From Methanomassiliicoccaceae archaeon UBA71 (GTDB lineage Archaea; Thermoplasmatota; Thermoplasmata; Methanomassiliicoccales; Methanomethylophilaceae): a DNA stretch of 64,000 bases. The stretch is taken from contig DARO01000013.1 in assembly GCA_002504405.1 (NCBI GenBank), positions 54,170 to 118,169 of the forward strand. The letters run 5' to 3'. This document shows, in pieces, positions 42,229-51,561 of this stretch. The stretch's first letter is position 1; every line of letters starts with the position of its first letter. The notes below the pieces were generated by a model, which did no database searches, was not told the DNA's origin, and saw nothing but the letters and a program-made list of their open reading frames with translations. The translations under genes and the position numbers were made by a program.

Positions 42229-44248
42229 GGTCTTCCACCTCCGTCTCCTCTTCCTCGTCATCGTCGACGAAGTCCCCCTCGTCGGTCTGGGTTATCTCCA
42301 TGCCTTTGATGCCCCAATCCCCGGGCAGCTGCTCGGCGCCCATGACCATGGCCGGGTTGAGCCCGGAGAAGAAGATGTCATCGGCGTCGAACGTGTCCGC
42401 CATGTCCCCCTTCAGCTCGAAGGTGATGACGGTGTTCTTCGAGGGCTGCAGGTCAGTGATCTCCCAGTTGGCCTTGCCCTCGTCGTTCATGTCGAGGAAC
42501 GCGGGGTTCGTGAACAGCGTGAGGTTCACCGCCTCCTTAGGCACCTGGGCGTGCAGCCTGAAGCTCCTGGGGGTGTTGGTGTAGTTGTATACGGTGTAGG
42601 TGATCTCCCGCTCCTTCTTGCCGAGCTTCTTCACCGACGGCTCCACCCAGACGACGTTCATGATGCGCGTGATGGTCATGTCCAGGTTGGGCACTGGTCT
42701 TCCGAGGTGGGCGGCTGCCTTCTGGGCCATGTCCGGCAGGATCTCCTGCACGATCTCGAACTTCGCGTGCGTCTTGTTCTTCCTCTCCATCTTGTTCAGA
42801 TGGCTCTTGAGGTTCCTGGCGCACAGCCTCAGTGCCAGCCCTATCTCGCTCTGGAGCTCCGGGAATGATGCCACGGCCTCCTTGCCCTCGGAAGTGAACG
42901 GCACCTTGGTGGATGCCACGTGGACGAGTATGATGGCGGGCCCGAAGGGTATGCCCTTCCCGCCCCTCTGCTCCAGGCCGTACCTCCTCCAGTCCATCTC
43001 CGATATGGCCTTCGTGATCGCGCAGGCCCCCTGCTGGTAGAGGAGGGGCACACGGTTGGCGAACCTGAGGATCTGCACCTGGCCGTCCGACGGTATGTCC
43101 CCGCCGTAGACTATGCCGGCCTCCACCACGAACGGGTTCCCGTTGACCGCCTTGGGGGAGCGGGTGACCGGGGTGGCGTAGTACTCCGGGCGGAGCCCGT
43201 CCAGGACATGCATCAGTCCCTTCTTGATCAGCGTGTCTCCGATGGGGGAGAGGCAGTCCGTGGGGGGCGCCATGATCTTCACGGTCTTGATGGCGTCCAG
43301 TATGGAGATGGCCTCGTCCCTCGTGAGCTTCTCGGGCTTCTTCTCCCCGTCCACCTTGGCCTTCTCGAGTATCTCGGAAGCTATCCTGTCGGTTATCCTG
43401 GAGAAGTCGTTCTTCAGGAACGCCCTGACGGTCTTCTGCTGCGAGTTGGATGCGTACTTGAGCAGGTCCCCGATCTCCATCCCCTCAGGATGGGGCTTGA
43501 TCTCCTTGGGCTTGGGGGGCATGATGTCCGTCGCCCTCTCGAAGACGTACCTGGTGCCGTCCGGGTCGTGGAAAGTGATCTCCGCATGGGGGTTCACGAT
43601 GGCGGTGTCCTTCAGGTACTCGAACACCGACTGCTTCCCGGTGATGTACCTGCCCTTGATGGTGTACTCTATGGACGTGCCGTGCTCCTTGCCCTCCCAC
43701 GTGAACGCCTTGTCGTTGGTAACTATGGGGCGGTTGGTCTTCGTGTCGATGACTATGTCCATCCCCCAGGCGACCTCGTCGTCCCCCTCGATCTTGGACA
43801 TGACGTGGGCGGGCTTGCCCGTGGTGATGTTCCCGTACATGACGGTGGCGGATATCCCGATCCCCTGCTGTCCCCTGGACTGCCTCAGGGCATGGAACCT
43901 CGACCCGTACAGCAGGCGGCCGAAGACGTTCGGCATCATCTTGTGGACGATCCCGGGGCCGTTGTCCTCTATGCGGATCCTGTAGTCCTCGTCGTTCAGC
44001 CTCTCGATGCTGACCTGGATGTCCGGGAGGAACCCGGCCTCCTCGCATGCGTCCAGGGAGTTGTCCACCGCCTCCTTGATCCCCATGAGCAGGGACTTGG
44101 AGCGGGAGTCGAACCCGAGGATCTGTTTGTTCTTCTCGAAGAACTCCGTGACGGAGATCTCCTGCTGCTTGCTGGCCAGCTTCACGGCCGTCGCCGTCTT
44201 CTTCTCCTTGGGAGCGGCGGGTTCCTTAGGCACTTCGTCAGAGGGCAT
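42215..44248 (-). CDS. top6B: DNA topoisomerase VI subunit B
   Basis: A 677-residue GHKL ATPase of type IIB topoisomerases. Bergerat motifs: [15 protein letters not shown] (motif I, about 59-73), [27 protein letters not shown] (motif II), [23 protein letters not shown] (motif III). A helix-2-turn-helix and a transducer domain with [16 protein letters not shown] lysine region follow; the final ~30 residues are acidic ([17 protein letters not shown]). Start ATG 44248 is about 25 nt after a CTTAAATTAC TATA box on the minus strand. Together with top6A it is an operon. Confidence 0.96.
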   Translation of the reverse strand: MPSDEVPKEPAAPKEKKTATAVKLASKQQEISVTEFFEKNKQILGFDSRSKSLLMGIKEAVDNSLDACEEAGFLPDIQVSIERLNDEDYRIRIEDNGPGIVHKMMPNVFGRLLYGSRFHALRQSRGQQGIGISATVMYGNITTGKPAHVMSKIEGDDEVAWGMDIVIDTKTNRPIVTNDKAFTWEGKEHGTSIEYTIKGRYITGKQSVFEYLKDTAIVNPHAEITFHDPDGTRYVFERATDIMPPKPKEIKPHPEGMEIGDLLKYASNSQQKTVRAFLKNDFSRITDRIASEILEKAKVDGEKKPEKLTRDEAISILDAIKTVKIMAPPTDCLSPIGDTLIKKGLMHVLDGLRPEYYATPVTRSPKAVNGNPFVVEAGIVYGGDIPSDGQVQILRFANRVPLLYQQGACAITKAISEMDWRRYGLEQRGGKGIPFGPAIILVHVASTKVPFTSEGKEAVASFPELQSEIGLALRLCARNLKSHLNKMERKNKTHAKFEIVQEILPDMAQKAAAHLGRPVPNLDMTITRIMNVVWVEPSVKKLGKKEREITYTVYNYTNTPRSFRLHAQVPKEAVNLTLFTNPAFLDMNDEGKANWEITDLQPSKNTVITFELKGDMADTFDADDIFFSGLNPAMVMGAEQLPGDWGIKGMEITQTDEGDFVDDDEEEETEVEDLGDE

Positions 44249-44371
44249 CCGAGTGCCCGAATAGGGTAGTGTAATTTAAGGGTGTCCTGGTGAAGCACGG
44301 ATGTACGGCTCCTGCGACACCGTGGCCCTCGCGCGCTTAAATACAATCATGCCTTCACACATCCGATAGCC

Positions 44372-45595
44372 ATGGTAGACGAGAAAGCCATCCAGGCGGC
44401 GCAGGAGAAGTTCGGCGCCCTCGTGAGAAAGCAGCTTGAGAGGGTCGAGGCCCTGAAGGCGGAGGAGGGTCCCGTGGACTACTCCAAGCTGGACAAGCTC
44501 ATCATCGGAGTGTGCGGAGGGGACGGCATCGGACCCTACATCTGCGCATCCGCACAGAAGGTAATGGAGTTCCTGCTGGCAGACAAGATCGCCGCCGGCA
44601 AGGTCGAGATAAGGCAGATCGACGGGCTCACCATCGAGAGGAGGGCCGAGGTCATGAAGGCCATACCCGACGACACGCTCGCCGAGCTCAAGAAGTGCCA
44701 TGTGATCCTCAAGGGCCCCACCACCACCCCTGCCAAAGGAGACCCCTGGCCCAACATCGAGTCCGCCAACGTCGCCATGAGGAAGGAGCTGGACCTGTTC
44801 GCCAACGTCAGGCCAGTGTCCGTCCCCGAGCTCGGCATCAACTGGACGTTCTTCAGGGAGAACACCGAGGGGAGCTACGCCCTGGGAAGCGACGGGTTCT
44901 TCGTGACCGACGACCTGGCCATGGACTTCTGCGTGGCCACCCACCAGGGTACCGAGAGGATCATCCGCGCCGGTTTCGAGCACGCCAAGAAGACCGGGCT
45001 CAACTACGTGTCCATCATCGTCAAGGCCAACATCATCAAGACCACCGACGGCCTGTTCGTCGACCTGGCCGACAAGATCGCCAAGGACTACCCTGAGGTC
45101 AAGCACGACGTCTGGTTCATCGACATCACCACCGCCAAGCTGATCGACCCCGCCAGGAGGAGCGACTTCAAGGTCTTCGTCCTCCCCAACCTCTACGGGG
45201 ACATCATCACCGACGAGGCCGCCCAGATCCAGGGCGGGGTGGGAACCGCGGGTTCCGCCAACATCGGGAACAGGTACGCCATGTTCGAGGCCATCCACGG
45301 CTCCGCCCCCAGGATGGTCACCGAGGGACGCGCCCAGTACGCCGATCCCTGCAGCATGATCAAGGCCGTCGCCCTCATGATGAACCACATCGGCGAGGCC
45401 GAGAAGGGAAGGAAGCTGGAGATGGCTCTGGACATCTGCACCCAGTTCGAGAAGAAGCTGGTCATGACCGGAAGATCCACCGGAGCCACCGGCGACGAGT
45501 TCGCCCAGTACGTCCTGGACACCGTCCAGAGGCCCGACCTGGAGCAGGCCTGGCAGGGCTACATCGACGCCGCTGTCGCTGCCGCCAAGAACTGA
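44372..45595 (+). CDS. Isocitrate/isopropylmalate dehydrogenase family protein
   Basis: A 407-residue metal-dependent decarboxylating dehydrogenase: GGDGIGPYI near residue 49, GPTTTPAKGDPWPNIESANVAMRKELDLFANVRPV (isocitrate-type substrate loop with Ser/Asn/Arg), RENTEGSYALG, DITTAKLIDP and NLYGDIITDEAAQIQGGVGTAGSANIG, EAIHGSAPR. An extra N-terminal helix of about 40 residues precedes the fold. Isocitrate dehydrogenase is favoured by SANVAMRK but isopropylmalate or homoisocitrate remain possible. Codons are biased (ATC, GCC, AAG), suggesting high expression. It has a CTTAAATAC TATA box about 30 nt upstream. Confidence 0.87.
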   Translation: MVDEKAIQAAQEKFGALVRKQLERVEALKAEEGPVDYSKLDKLIIGVCGGDGIGPYICASAQKVMEFLLADKIAAGKVEIRQIDGLTIERRAEVMKAIPDDTLAELKKCHVILKGPTTTPAKGDPWPNIESANVAMRKELDLFANVRPVSVPELGINWTFFRENTEGSYALGSDGFFVTDDLAMDFCVATHQGTERIIRAGFEHAKKTGLNYVSIIVKANIIKTTDGLFVDLADKIAKDYPEVKHDVWFIDITTAKLIDPARRSDFKVFVLPNLYGDIITDEAAQIQGGVGTAGSANIGNRYAMFEAIHGSAPRMVTEGRAQYADPCSMIKAVALMMNHIGEAEKGRKLEMALDICTQFEKKLVMTGRSTGATGDEFAQYVLDTVQRPDLEQAWQGYIDAAVAAAKN

Positions 45596-45606
45596 TGAAA
45601 CCACAA

Positions 45607-45630
45607 GGCGTCCCGGGCAACCGGGGCGCC
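45607..45630 (+). terminator. GC hairpin with GCAA tetraloop after the dehydrogenase gene
   Basis: GGCGTCCCGG / CCGGGGCGCC, 10 bp with one G-U pair and a GNRA loop (GCAA), 11 nt beyond the stop; a second inverted repeat GCCGTC...GACGGC follows at 45631-45652. Confidence 0.6.
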
Positions 45631-45827
45631 GCCGTCCGTCGGCGATCGACGGCGAAAAGAGCGAATACTACTCTGCTAACGCCTATTTACGGCCTTCCAT
45701 CCATCCCCTTTTCCGTTCGAAGGGTCCGCCGAATCCTTTAAATCCCCTCCGGAGGACTGCTCCTCCAGTGGTTGCGAAGAAGTCCCCTCGGGGGCAACTC
45801 CTGCGCAGACACCATGAGGTGTTACAA

Positions 45828-45938
45828 ATGGCAGAGACAACCAAGAAGCACGACAGGGAGCTCAGAAGGAAGGAGAAGAAGGCGGCGCGCGAGGCAAGGC
45901 ACAACGCCCGTGAATCCTCATCCGCCCGATCCGTCTGA
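45828..45938 (+). CDS. Very small basic protein (36 residues)
   Basis: A 36-residue frame beginning MAETTKKHDRELRRKEKKAA, rich in Lys, Arg and Glu, likely helical and nucleic-acid or ribosome binding in character. Support: a GAGGTG ribosome binding site 6 nt upstream, a CTTTAAATC TATA box at about 45736-45744, and a GC hairpin (45948-45968) 9 nt after the stop, the same layout as annotated genes here. Against: no homologue recognised and a short frame. The 5' leader of about 60 nt contains inverted repeats (GGAGG...CCTCC). The stretch 45596-46018 holds nothing else I can support. Confidence 0.45.
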   Translation: MAETTKKHDRELRRKEKKAAREARHNARESSSARSV

Positions 45939-45947
45939 AACCCTTGA

Positions 45948-45968
45948 CCGGCGGGCGAACCCCGCCGG
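45948..45968 (+). terminator. GC hairpin after the small basic ORF
   Basis: CCGGCGGG / CCCGCCGG, a perfect 8-bp stem with loop CGAAC. Confidence 0.5.
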
Positions 45969-46018
45969 GAACATCCATCGATTCTGAAACGATTCCGGTC
46001 CCTCGGGCCTTTTTCCAA

Positions 46019-47590
46019 TTAGAGCCCGAGGCACGAGTACGTGAACGCCTTCTCGGGGCAGTTCTCCTCGCATCTTAGGCAGGCGGTCCCGAGACAGCGC
46101 CCCGTGTCGACGACGAACCTCCCGTCAGAGGAGGACAGCGCCCCCTCCGGACAGCCTTCGACGCATCTCATGCAACCGCTGCACTCCCATCCGCCGGAAA
46201 GCGTGACCCCCGTGTCGATCATGTCGAGGGATTCCCCGATGTCCCTTATGTCGCGCTGGCACGTCTTCTCCACGGAGGCGTCCGCGCGCATATCCAGGTA
46301 TCCACCTAGGCCCAGGGACTCCAGCAGCCTGCGGTACCTCCCCAGGGGCATCCCGCCGGTCCAGTACCCGAGCTCCATCACGTACAGGTCCCTGAAGACA
46401 TCCGACGAGGCGAACATGGTGTGCTCGGTCAGCAGTCTGGACCTCAGCCTGTTGAGCTCCCCGATCTTGTCGGGATCGAGGGCCAGGTCCTTAGCCAGCT
46501 CGAGGGACGTGTTGCCAACCTGCAATATCCTGGTGCATCCGGGCACAACCAGACCAAGGTCCCTCGCCTTCAGTGGATCCACATAGGTCCCAGTCGCTCC
46601 TGCCATGTACATCGTGCGGACCTCCTCCGGGGACACGCCGGCGGATGCCATCAGCGTCATGTGGCCTGCCCTGATGGCGCCCATCGCCTTCCCCGCCTCC
46701 TTCAGGTCGCGGTCCCAGAACCTCACCTTGCGGGTTATGCGGATCGGGTCGTTCCTGATGCTGGAGTCAAGTATGCGGTCGTCCGCCATGCCGGCATGGA
46801 CCAGGGCGACCACCCCCGTCCCCGTTATCCCGTCGGGGATCCTCCCGGACTGGCGGATGATGTCGCTCCTAAGGTTGACCAGGGGACCCTCCACCGGCGT
46901 CAGGGACTCGTCCAGCACCATGGCGGTCCACCCATCGGGGCGGCGTACCAGGTCGCATACGGCACCGGGGCCCGCGAGCATCCCGCACGTCACCTGCTGC
47001 CCCTCGAGGGCAGGCCCTGCCGCGGCCGATCCCGTGAAGATCCTGTCCCCGACCTTCAGAGCCATCTCAGCGTTCGTCCCGTAGTCGGTCACCATGCACA
47101 TGTCGTCGTCGAGGAATCCGGACTTGAGCATCATCGCCAGTGCATCCGCGCCGATCTCATGCCTCACTGCAGGGGGCACCACAACCTCCGTCCCGTCGAA
47201 TCCGAGTGCGGAGCCGTCCGAAACATGGCCGCTGCGGTCCACGGCCCCCACGTTCTCGCTCCTGAGCTTGTTCTCGCCGGCGTAGGCGAGGTCCCGTATC
47301 TCGATACCTTCCAGCAGGGACAGCTGGATCGGGTTCCCGCAAACGGACAGGCGGTCCAGCCTCTCCGGCCTCAGCCTGTCGACGACCTCGTGGACGGCGG
47401 ACAGCAGGATGCCGTGGGCGACATCCTCCCCGCGGGTCATCGCGAACGACAGGTGGTCCATGACATTGGATCCCGGGATGGGGTTGCGCGAGGTGACGCA
47501 GGTGCGAACCACGTGCTCGGAGCCGAGGTCAAGCAGCTGACCGCGGATCCCGCTCGTCCCTATATCCAGAGCCACAGCCTGTCCGTTCAT
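46019..47590 (-). CDS. ramA: RamA-type corrinoid protein reductive activase
   Basis: A 523-residue protein of the RamA/DUF4445 ASKHA-like group. N-terminal VALDIGTSGIRGQLLDL and NPIPGSNVMDHLSFAM, middle MVTDYGTNAEMALKVGD...GSAAAGPALEGQQV (phosphate 2 and adenosine regions) and, at the C-terminus, two 4Fe-4S motifs CSGCMRCVEGCPEGA and CLRCEENCPEKA. RamA uses ATP to reduce inactive Co(II) corrinoid of methylamine/methanol methyltransferase proteins to Co(I). It follows the corrinoid protein gene by 46 nt with a hairpin between. The long track upstream of the ATG at 47590 would overlap that gene and is rejected. Confidence 0.93.
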   Translation of the reverse strand: MNGQAVALDIGTSGIRGQLLDLGSEHVVRTCVTSRNPIPGSNVMDHLSFAMTRGEDVAHGILLSAVHEVVDRLRPERLDRLSVCGNPIQLSLLEGIEIRDLAYAGENKLRSENVGAVDRSGHVSDGSALGFDGTEVVVPPAVRHEIGADALAMMLKSGFLDDDMCMVTDYGTNAEMALKVGDRIFTGSAAAGPALEGQQVTCGMLAGPGAVCDLVRRPDGWTAMVLDESLTPVEGPLVNLRSDIIRQSGRIPDGITGTGVVALVHAGMADDRILDSSIRNDPIRITRKVRFWDRDLKEAGKAMGAIRAGHMTLMASAGVSPEEVRTMYMAGATGTYVDPLKARDLGLVVPGCTRILQVGNTSLELAKDLALDPDKIGELNRLRSRLLTEHTMFASSDVFRDLYVMELGYWTGGMPLGRYRRLLESLGLGGYLDMRADASVEKTCQRDIRDIGESLDMIDTGVTLSGGWECSGCMRCVEGCPEGALSSSDGRFVVDTGRCLGTACLRCEENCPEKAFTYSCLGL

Positions 47591-47608
47591 GGTATCGTGT
47601 ATGAAGGT

Positions 47609-47628
47609 GGCGGGCCGGAGGGCCCGCC
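47609..47628 (-). terminator. GC hairpin between the corrinoid protein gene and ramA
   Basis: GGCGGGCC / GGCCCGCC, an 8-bp stem with loop GGAG, 8 nt beyond the corrinoid protein stop. It may reduce readthrough and thereby set a lower ramA level, as expected for a catalytic activase. Confidence 0.5.
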
Positions 47629-47636
47629 TTCGGGTT

Positions 47637-48455
47637 TCAACTGCGGAAGTCCGTCCACTTCTTCGATCCGTCGCAGATCCCAGTGGCGGCCTTGACGGTC
47701 TCCAGGGGGCTCTTCGTGTAGAGGGAGTTGCTGAACGTGTCGACGAACGCCTTGGAGACCGCCGCTCCGCCGCAGGCGACGGGTACGCCGGTCTTCTCCA
47801 GCTCCAGGAGGAGGGCGGTGTCAATCAACCCGGGCTTGGTGGTGCTCATCAGCGTAGACCCGCAGGCCAGCTTCACGTTGTTCTTCTTCACGAAGTCCAG
47901 GACCACGTCCTTGGGGACATCCCTCCCGAGATCCGTGACCTTGAACCCGTTGGCCTTGAGGATTGCGGCGCATATGTTCTTCCCGATATCGTGGAGGTCA
48001 CCCTCGGCCACGAACGAGATGACATCCCCCTTGCTGGGGACGTCCCCGATCTTGGACTGGCACAGTCCGATGCCACCCTGCATCGCATCGTTGGACATCA
48101 GGATCTCCGGCACGTAGCTCATGCCCATGTCGTACAGCTCGCACTGCACCTGTATCCCAGGCATCAGGGCGTGCGTGACAACATCCACGGGATCCTTCCC
48201 GGATCCGAGGAGCTTCGAGACGAGCTCCTCCACGACCTTCCTCTTGCCGTCCAGGACACCCTGGGAGACCGCGGCATAATCCGGATTCTCCGGGAAGATC
48301 TCCTTCTTGAGCTTGTCCACGCTCTTCTGCTTCTTGGACGGTCCGCCGATGAACCCCAGTTCCATCGCCATGCCCTCTTCCACGAGCTGGTTGAAGCGGA
48401 CCGGGTCCTTCAGCCTCATCTCCTCGACCGCCTGCATGACTATATCCATGTGCAT
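47637..48455 (-). CDS. Methyltransferase cognate corrinoid protein (MtaC/MtsB-like)
   Basis: A 272-residue corrinoid protein. The B12-binding domain carries the cobalt-ligating GDLHDIGKNI (DxHxxG, about 152-161), followed by LGRDVPKDVVLDFV and STLMSTTKPGLIDT; upstream is the four-helix cap domain VSQGVLDGKRKVVEELVSKLLGSGKDPVDVV...MGMSYVPEILMSNDAM. An extra ~70 N-terminal residues (MDIVMQAVEEMRLKDPVRFNQLVEEGM) precede it. It is immediately downstream of a UroD-type methyltransferase (overlapping TGATG) and upstream of ramA, so it carries the methyl group between substrate and coenzyme M. Substrate undetermined; methylated sulfur compounds or methanol are candidates. Confidence 0.88.
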   Translation of the reverse strand: MHMDIVMQAVEEMRLKDPVRFNQLVEEGMAMELGFIGGPSKKQKSVDKLKKEIFPENPDYAAVSQGVLDGKRKVVEELVSKLLGSGKDPVDVVTHALMPGIQVQCELYDMGMSYVPEILMSNDAMQGGIGLCQSKIGDVPSKGDVISFVAEGDLHDIGKNICAAILKANGFKVTDLGRDVPKDVVLDFVKKNNVKLACGSTLMSTTKPGLIDTALLLELEKTGVPVACGGAAVSKAFVDTFSNSLYTKSPLETVKAATGICDGSKKWTDFRS

Positions 48456-49567
48456 CAGAAAACACCCCCTTCCATATCGTAGTCGGCCTTAGCCTTGAGG
48501 TTCTTCGCCCTGGCGACACCGAGGGCGCGCACGCAGTCCTCCACATCCGCGCAGTCGGGGATCGGGGTCTCCCTGCATGCCTGCACATAGGCCTTCAGGT
48601 TGGCCAGAGGAGTGCCGTTGGACACGTCGCATGCCGTTCCGACGACATCGACGCCCTGCTTGATGCACTCCACGGTCCTGGCGTACACCTGCTCCGGGGT
48701 CCCGTTCGGCATGAGGTCTATGACATCGAGGCTGCCCAGGCAGGTCATCTCGTTGCCGAGCTCCCTGCGCACCAGCCACGCCGGCGGCGCGTCGAATGAG
48801 AAGCAGTCCATGCCGCTCTTCTTGATCTCGGGCAGGAGCTTCTCGGTGTGTCCGCACATGTGCAGGATCTTCGGGGCGCTGACGGACCTGGCGAACTTCT
48901 TGTGGTAGGGCAGCACGAACTCCCGGTAGGTCTCCGGCGATATCAGGTCCCCGGAGGCGGAGGGATCGGCGGGGAACAGGATGTGTGCCCCTGCGGCCAC
49001 CTGCTGCCTCCCGTACTCTATGCAGAACTCGGTGGCGGCGTCTATGGCCTCATGCGCCTTCTCGGGGTCGGTGACGGTCATCATCACGAGCTTCTCAACG
49101 CCCATGATGTGCCCTGCGACTGTGAACGGGGCGGTGATGACGGGCATGATCGGGAGGTCTCCGCAGTACCTCTCCCTGAGAATGCTGATCGCCTCGAGGA
49201 CGACTGCCGCCCTGTCCTTCTTGTAGAAGTCATCGTCCCAGGTAATGTCCTTGGGGTCCGTGTACGCCGGCCCGGTCACCGGGGGCCTGTCGGGCTTGTT
49301 CCAGTCAAGCTTGCATCCGAGGACCTCAGCCTCTAGGGAGATGTCGAACTGCGGCCTGGCGGACTCTATCCCGCATACCTCCCATGGGGCGGCGGCGAGG
49401 TCCGCCATCATCTTGGGGTCCCTGTGGGCCTTCGGCCAGCTGGAGTTAGTGAACTCCATGAGCTCCTTGGTCGTCTGAGCCAGCGGGTTCGCGGGGGGAA
49501 TGTAGTCCACGCGTCCACCGAGGACAGCGGCCAGCGCGCGTCTTGTGGGTGTCATCTCATTAGTCAT
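48455..49567 (-). CDS. UroD-family methyltransferase (MtaA/MtbA/MtsA-like)
   Basis: A 370-residue uroporphyrinogen decarboxylase-family methyltransferase. Opening [25 protein letters not shown] and the zinc ligands [15 protein letters not shown] (His-x-Cys) with the third ligand in [17 protein letters not shown] match methylcobamide:CoM methyltransferases. Features of UroD itself (decarboxylation residues) are not expected here. In M. barkeri, MtsA of this family performs both demethylation of methylthiols and transfer to CoM, so a lone UroD-type protein with a corrinoid partner could be complete. It leads the three-gene module with a TATA box at 49630-49638. Confidence 0.88.
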   Translation of the reverse strand: MTNEMTPTRRALAAVLGGRVDYIPPANPLAQTTKELMEFTNSSWPKAHRDPKMMADLAAAPWEVCGIESARPQFDISLEAEVLGCKLDWNKPDRPPVTGPAYTDPKDITWDDDFYKKDRAAVVLEAISILRERYCGDLPIMPVITAPFTVAGHIMGVEKLVMMTVTDPEKAHEAIDAATEFCIEYGRQQVAAGAHILFPADPSASGDLISPETYREFVLPYHKKFARSVSAPKILHMCGHTEKLLPEIKKSGMDCFSFDAPPAWLVRRELGNEMTCLGSLDVIDLMPNGTPEQVYARTVECIKQGVDVVGTACDVSNGTPLANLKAYVQACRETPIPDCADVEDCVRALGVARAKNLKAKADYDMEGGVF

Positions 49568-49873
49568 TGTAATACCATCTCTCGCTGCCGGTCACCCGGC
49601 CGTCGATGAGTTCCTATCGCTTATCAGGCTATATTTAAGCCGATGGAGAAAGCCTCGATAGACGGCCACGACGATGCTTCCTCAACGGCCATCCCGAGGC
49701 AGGTTTCTGAACGATGCTAAAGATCGGGCCGAGGCGCGCGTGACTATAAATCCCGCGGACGCATATTCATTCCGTTCCCCCGACCGGACTGTCCAGCGTT
49801 TTGTCCGACATCCTGCTCCGAGTCCACTCATCCCTATTATATCGGTAACAATATCCGGGTCAGAGGGATCAGA
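49568..49873. other. Intergenic region with the promoter of the corrinoid module
   Basis: Contains the minus-strand TATA box TTAAATATA at 49630-49638, which would start transcription about 40 nt before the methyltransferase ATG, leaving a short leader with a CCGG-GTGA-CCGG hairpin. The rest (49640-49873) drives the AMP phosphorylase gene on the plus strand; a CTATTATAT stretch near 49834 could be its TATA box. I see no convincing gene or RNA in it. Confidence 0.45.
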
Positions 49874-51400
49874 GTGGAGCTGAGGGCCGCGTTGTACGAT
49901 ATAGATCTGCCAGAGCCGACTGTCTTGCTCCACGAGGACGATTGCAGGGTGATCGGGGTCAAGGATGGCGACCGCGTGAGGATCGCCTCAGCATCCGTGG
50001 TCATAGCGATAACGACCGTATTCGACACGCTCGTAAACATGGGCACCGTCCTTCTGCCCCCGTCCGTAATGCGCGCATGCGGAGCCTCTCCCGGCGATTC
50101 CGTCGAGGTGTCGATGTCCCATGCACCCGACTCGGTGAGGGCAATACGCAGGAAGATGGACGGTGAGGTCCTTTCCCAGGAGGAGATCGAGGGGGTTGTC
50201 GCGGACACGATGTCCGGCAGGCTCTCCCGCATCGATATCGCCGCCTGGCTCACCGCCCTCCACATCAAGGGGATGAACATCCACGAGACCGCGGCCTATG
50301 CCAAGGCGATGGCGTGCTCCGGCGAGAGGCTGGATTTCGGGGACCGGCGCGTGTTCGACTTCCACAGCTTCGGAGGGCTCCCTGGTAACAAGATAACGCC
50401 CGTCGTCGTGTCCATCGTGGCAGCCGCAGGTCTGGTGGTCCCGAAGCTCTCGTCCAGGGCGATAAGCAGCGCCTGCGGGACGGCGGACTTCGTGGAGACC
50501 TTCTGCAGGATCGACCTCGTGTCCGACGACGTGAAGCGCATCTCGGAGGATGCAGGAGGGGTTTTCTCCTGGACAGGGGCCACCGACCTGGGCCCGGCCG
50601 GGGACCGCTTCATCACGGTGCAGCGTCCGCTCGGCATAGATCCCAAGCCCCAGATGCTCGCATCGATAATGAGCAAGAAGATGGCCGCAGGGGCCACCGA
50701 CCTGGTAATAGACATCCCCACTGGGGATGAGTCAAAGGTCAAGACGCTCGAGGCGGCCAAGACGTACGCCAAGGACCTGATGGTCCTGGGAGAGGAGCTG
50801 GGCATCAGGGTCGAGTGCGCCATCACATATGCGGACCAGCCCCTCGGGGAGGCCGTCGGCCCTGTCCTGGAGGCGAGGGAGTGCATGCAGGTGCTGGAGG
50901 GTGTCCCGGGTCATGCGGACGTAGCCGAGAAGTCATGCATCTGCGCAGGTATGCTGCTGGAGATGGGCGGGTTCCACGATGGGGCGGCCGAGGCCAGGCA
51001 GATACTGGAGTCCGGCAGGGCGCTGGAGAAGTTCCGGGAGATCGTGCTAGCGCAGGGCGGGGACCCGCAGGTGTCGTCGGAGTCGATGGTCCCGGGCGGG
51101 TTCACCAGGAATGTGGTGTCGGACAGGTCGGGGTTCGTCAGGGGCATCTCCAACAAGGCCATCGTGGCGATCGCAAAGGCCGCTGGCGCCCCGTCGGACA
51201 AAGGCGCAGGGATAATCATCCTCAAGAAGCGCGGAATGAAGGTCGTCAAGGGGGATCCCCTCATCGCTGTGTATGCGGACAGGGAGGACAAGCTGATCCA
51301 TGCCCTCGAGGTTGCGGCGGATTCCAACCCCGTGGACGTGGATGGGATGCTGCTCGACACGGTCCGTCCCGGGAATGGAAGCCGTAAATCCTGTGATTGA
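49874..51400 (+). CDS. AMP phosphorylase
   Basis: A 508-residue protein of the archaeal AMP phosphorylase family (thymidine phosphorylase fold). The ~85-residue N-terminal beta domain, the GVVADTMSGRLSRIDIAAWLTALHIKGMN helix, FDFHSFGGLPGNKITPVVV (phosphate/ribose site), KLSSRAISSACGTADFVETFCRI and the C-terminal domain ending with ILKKRGMKVVKGDPLIAVYAD support it. It cleaves AMP to adenine and ribose-1,5-bisphosphate, feeding R15P isomerase and type III RuBisCO; those genes are not in view. Start is GTG at 49874. The enzyme is longer than bacterial DeoA because of the N-terminal domain. Confidence 0.92.
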   Translation: MELRAALYDIDLPEPTVLLHEDDCRVIGVKDGDRVRIASASVVIAITTVFDTLVNMGTVLLPPSVMRACGASPGDSVEVSMSHAPDSVRAIRRKMDGEVLSQEEIEGVVADTMSGRLSRIDIAAWLTALHIKGMNIHETAAYAKAMACSGERLDFGDRRVFDFHSFGGLPGNKITPVVVSIVAAAGLVVPKLSSRAISSACGTADFVETFCRIDLVSDDVKRISEDAGGVFSWTGATDLGPAGDRFITVQRPLGIDPKPQMLASIMSKKMAAGATDLVIDIPTGDESKVKTLEAAKTYAKDLMVLGEELGIRVECAITYADQPLGEAVGPVLEARECMQVLEGVPGHADVAEKSCICAGMLLEMGGFHDGAAEARQILESGRALEKFREIVLAQGGDPQVSSESMVPGGFTRNVVSDRSGFVRGISNKAIVAIAKAAGAPSDKGAGIIILKKRGMKVVKGDPLIAVYADREDKLIHALEVAADSNPVDVDGMLLDTVRPGNGSRKSCD

Positions 51401-51534
51401 GATGCCTCTGTAAGTCTGAGACAAGGCGTGACGGGACCAGATCGAACCGGGCCGTTCATTGAGGAATATTTTCCAAGGGGCCCGTTTCCGGATCGTCCGC
51501 TGTTCTGATAGGCACGGATTATAGAATGGGGGAT

Positions 51535-51554
51535 CCCCGGCCTCATGGCCGGGG
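51535..51554 (-). terminator. GC hairpin after valS
   Basis: CCCCGGCC / GGCCGGGG, perfect 8-bp stem with loop TCAT, 7 nt beyond the valS stop. Confidence 0.6.
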
Positions 51555-51561
51555 AATGGTT

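Noticed and set aside
42229..42261. An ATG start at 42261 for topoisomerase VI subunit A
   Set aside because: It adds a basic run that mirrors the acidic tail of top6B in another frame; the TTG at 42228 has a strong SD at correct spacing.
49674..49883. A 69-codon frame upstream of the AMP phosphorylase
   Set aside because: It overlaps the promoter region and the start of AMP phosphorylase; its composition is low in conserved patterns and there is no ribosome binding site.
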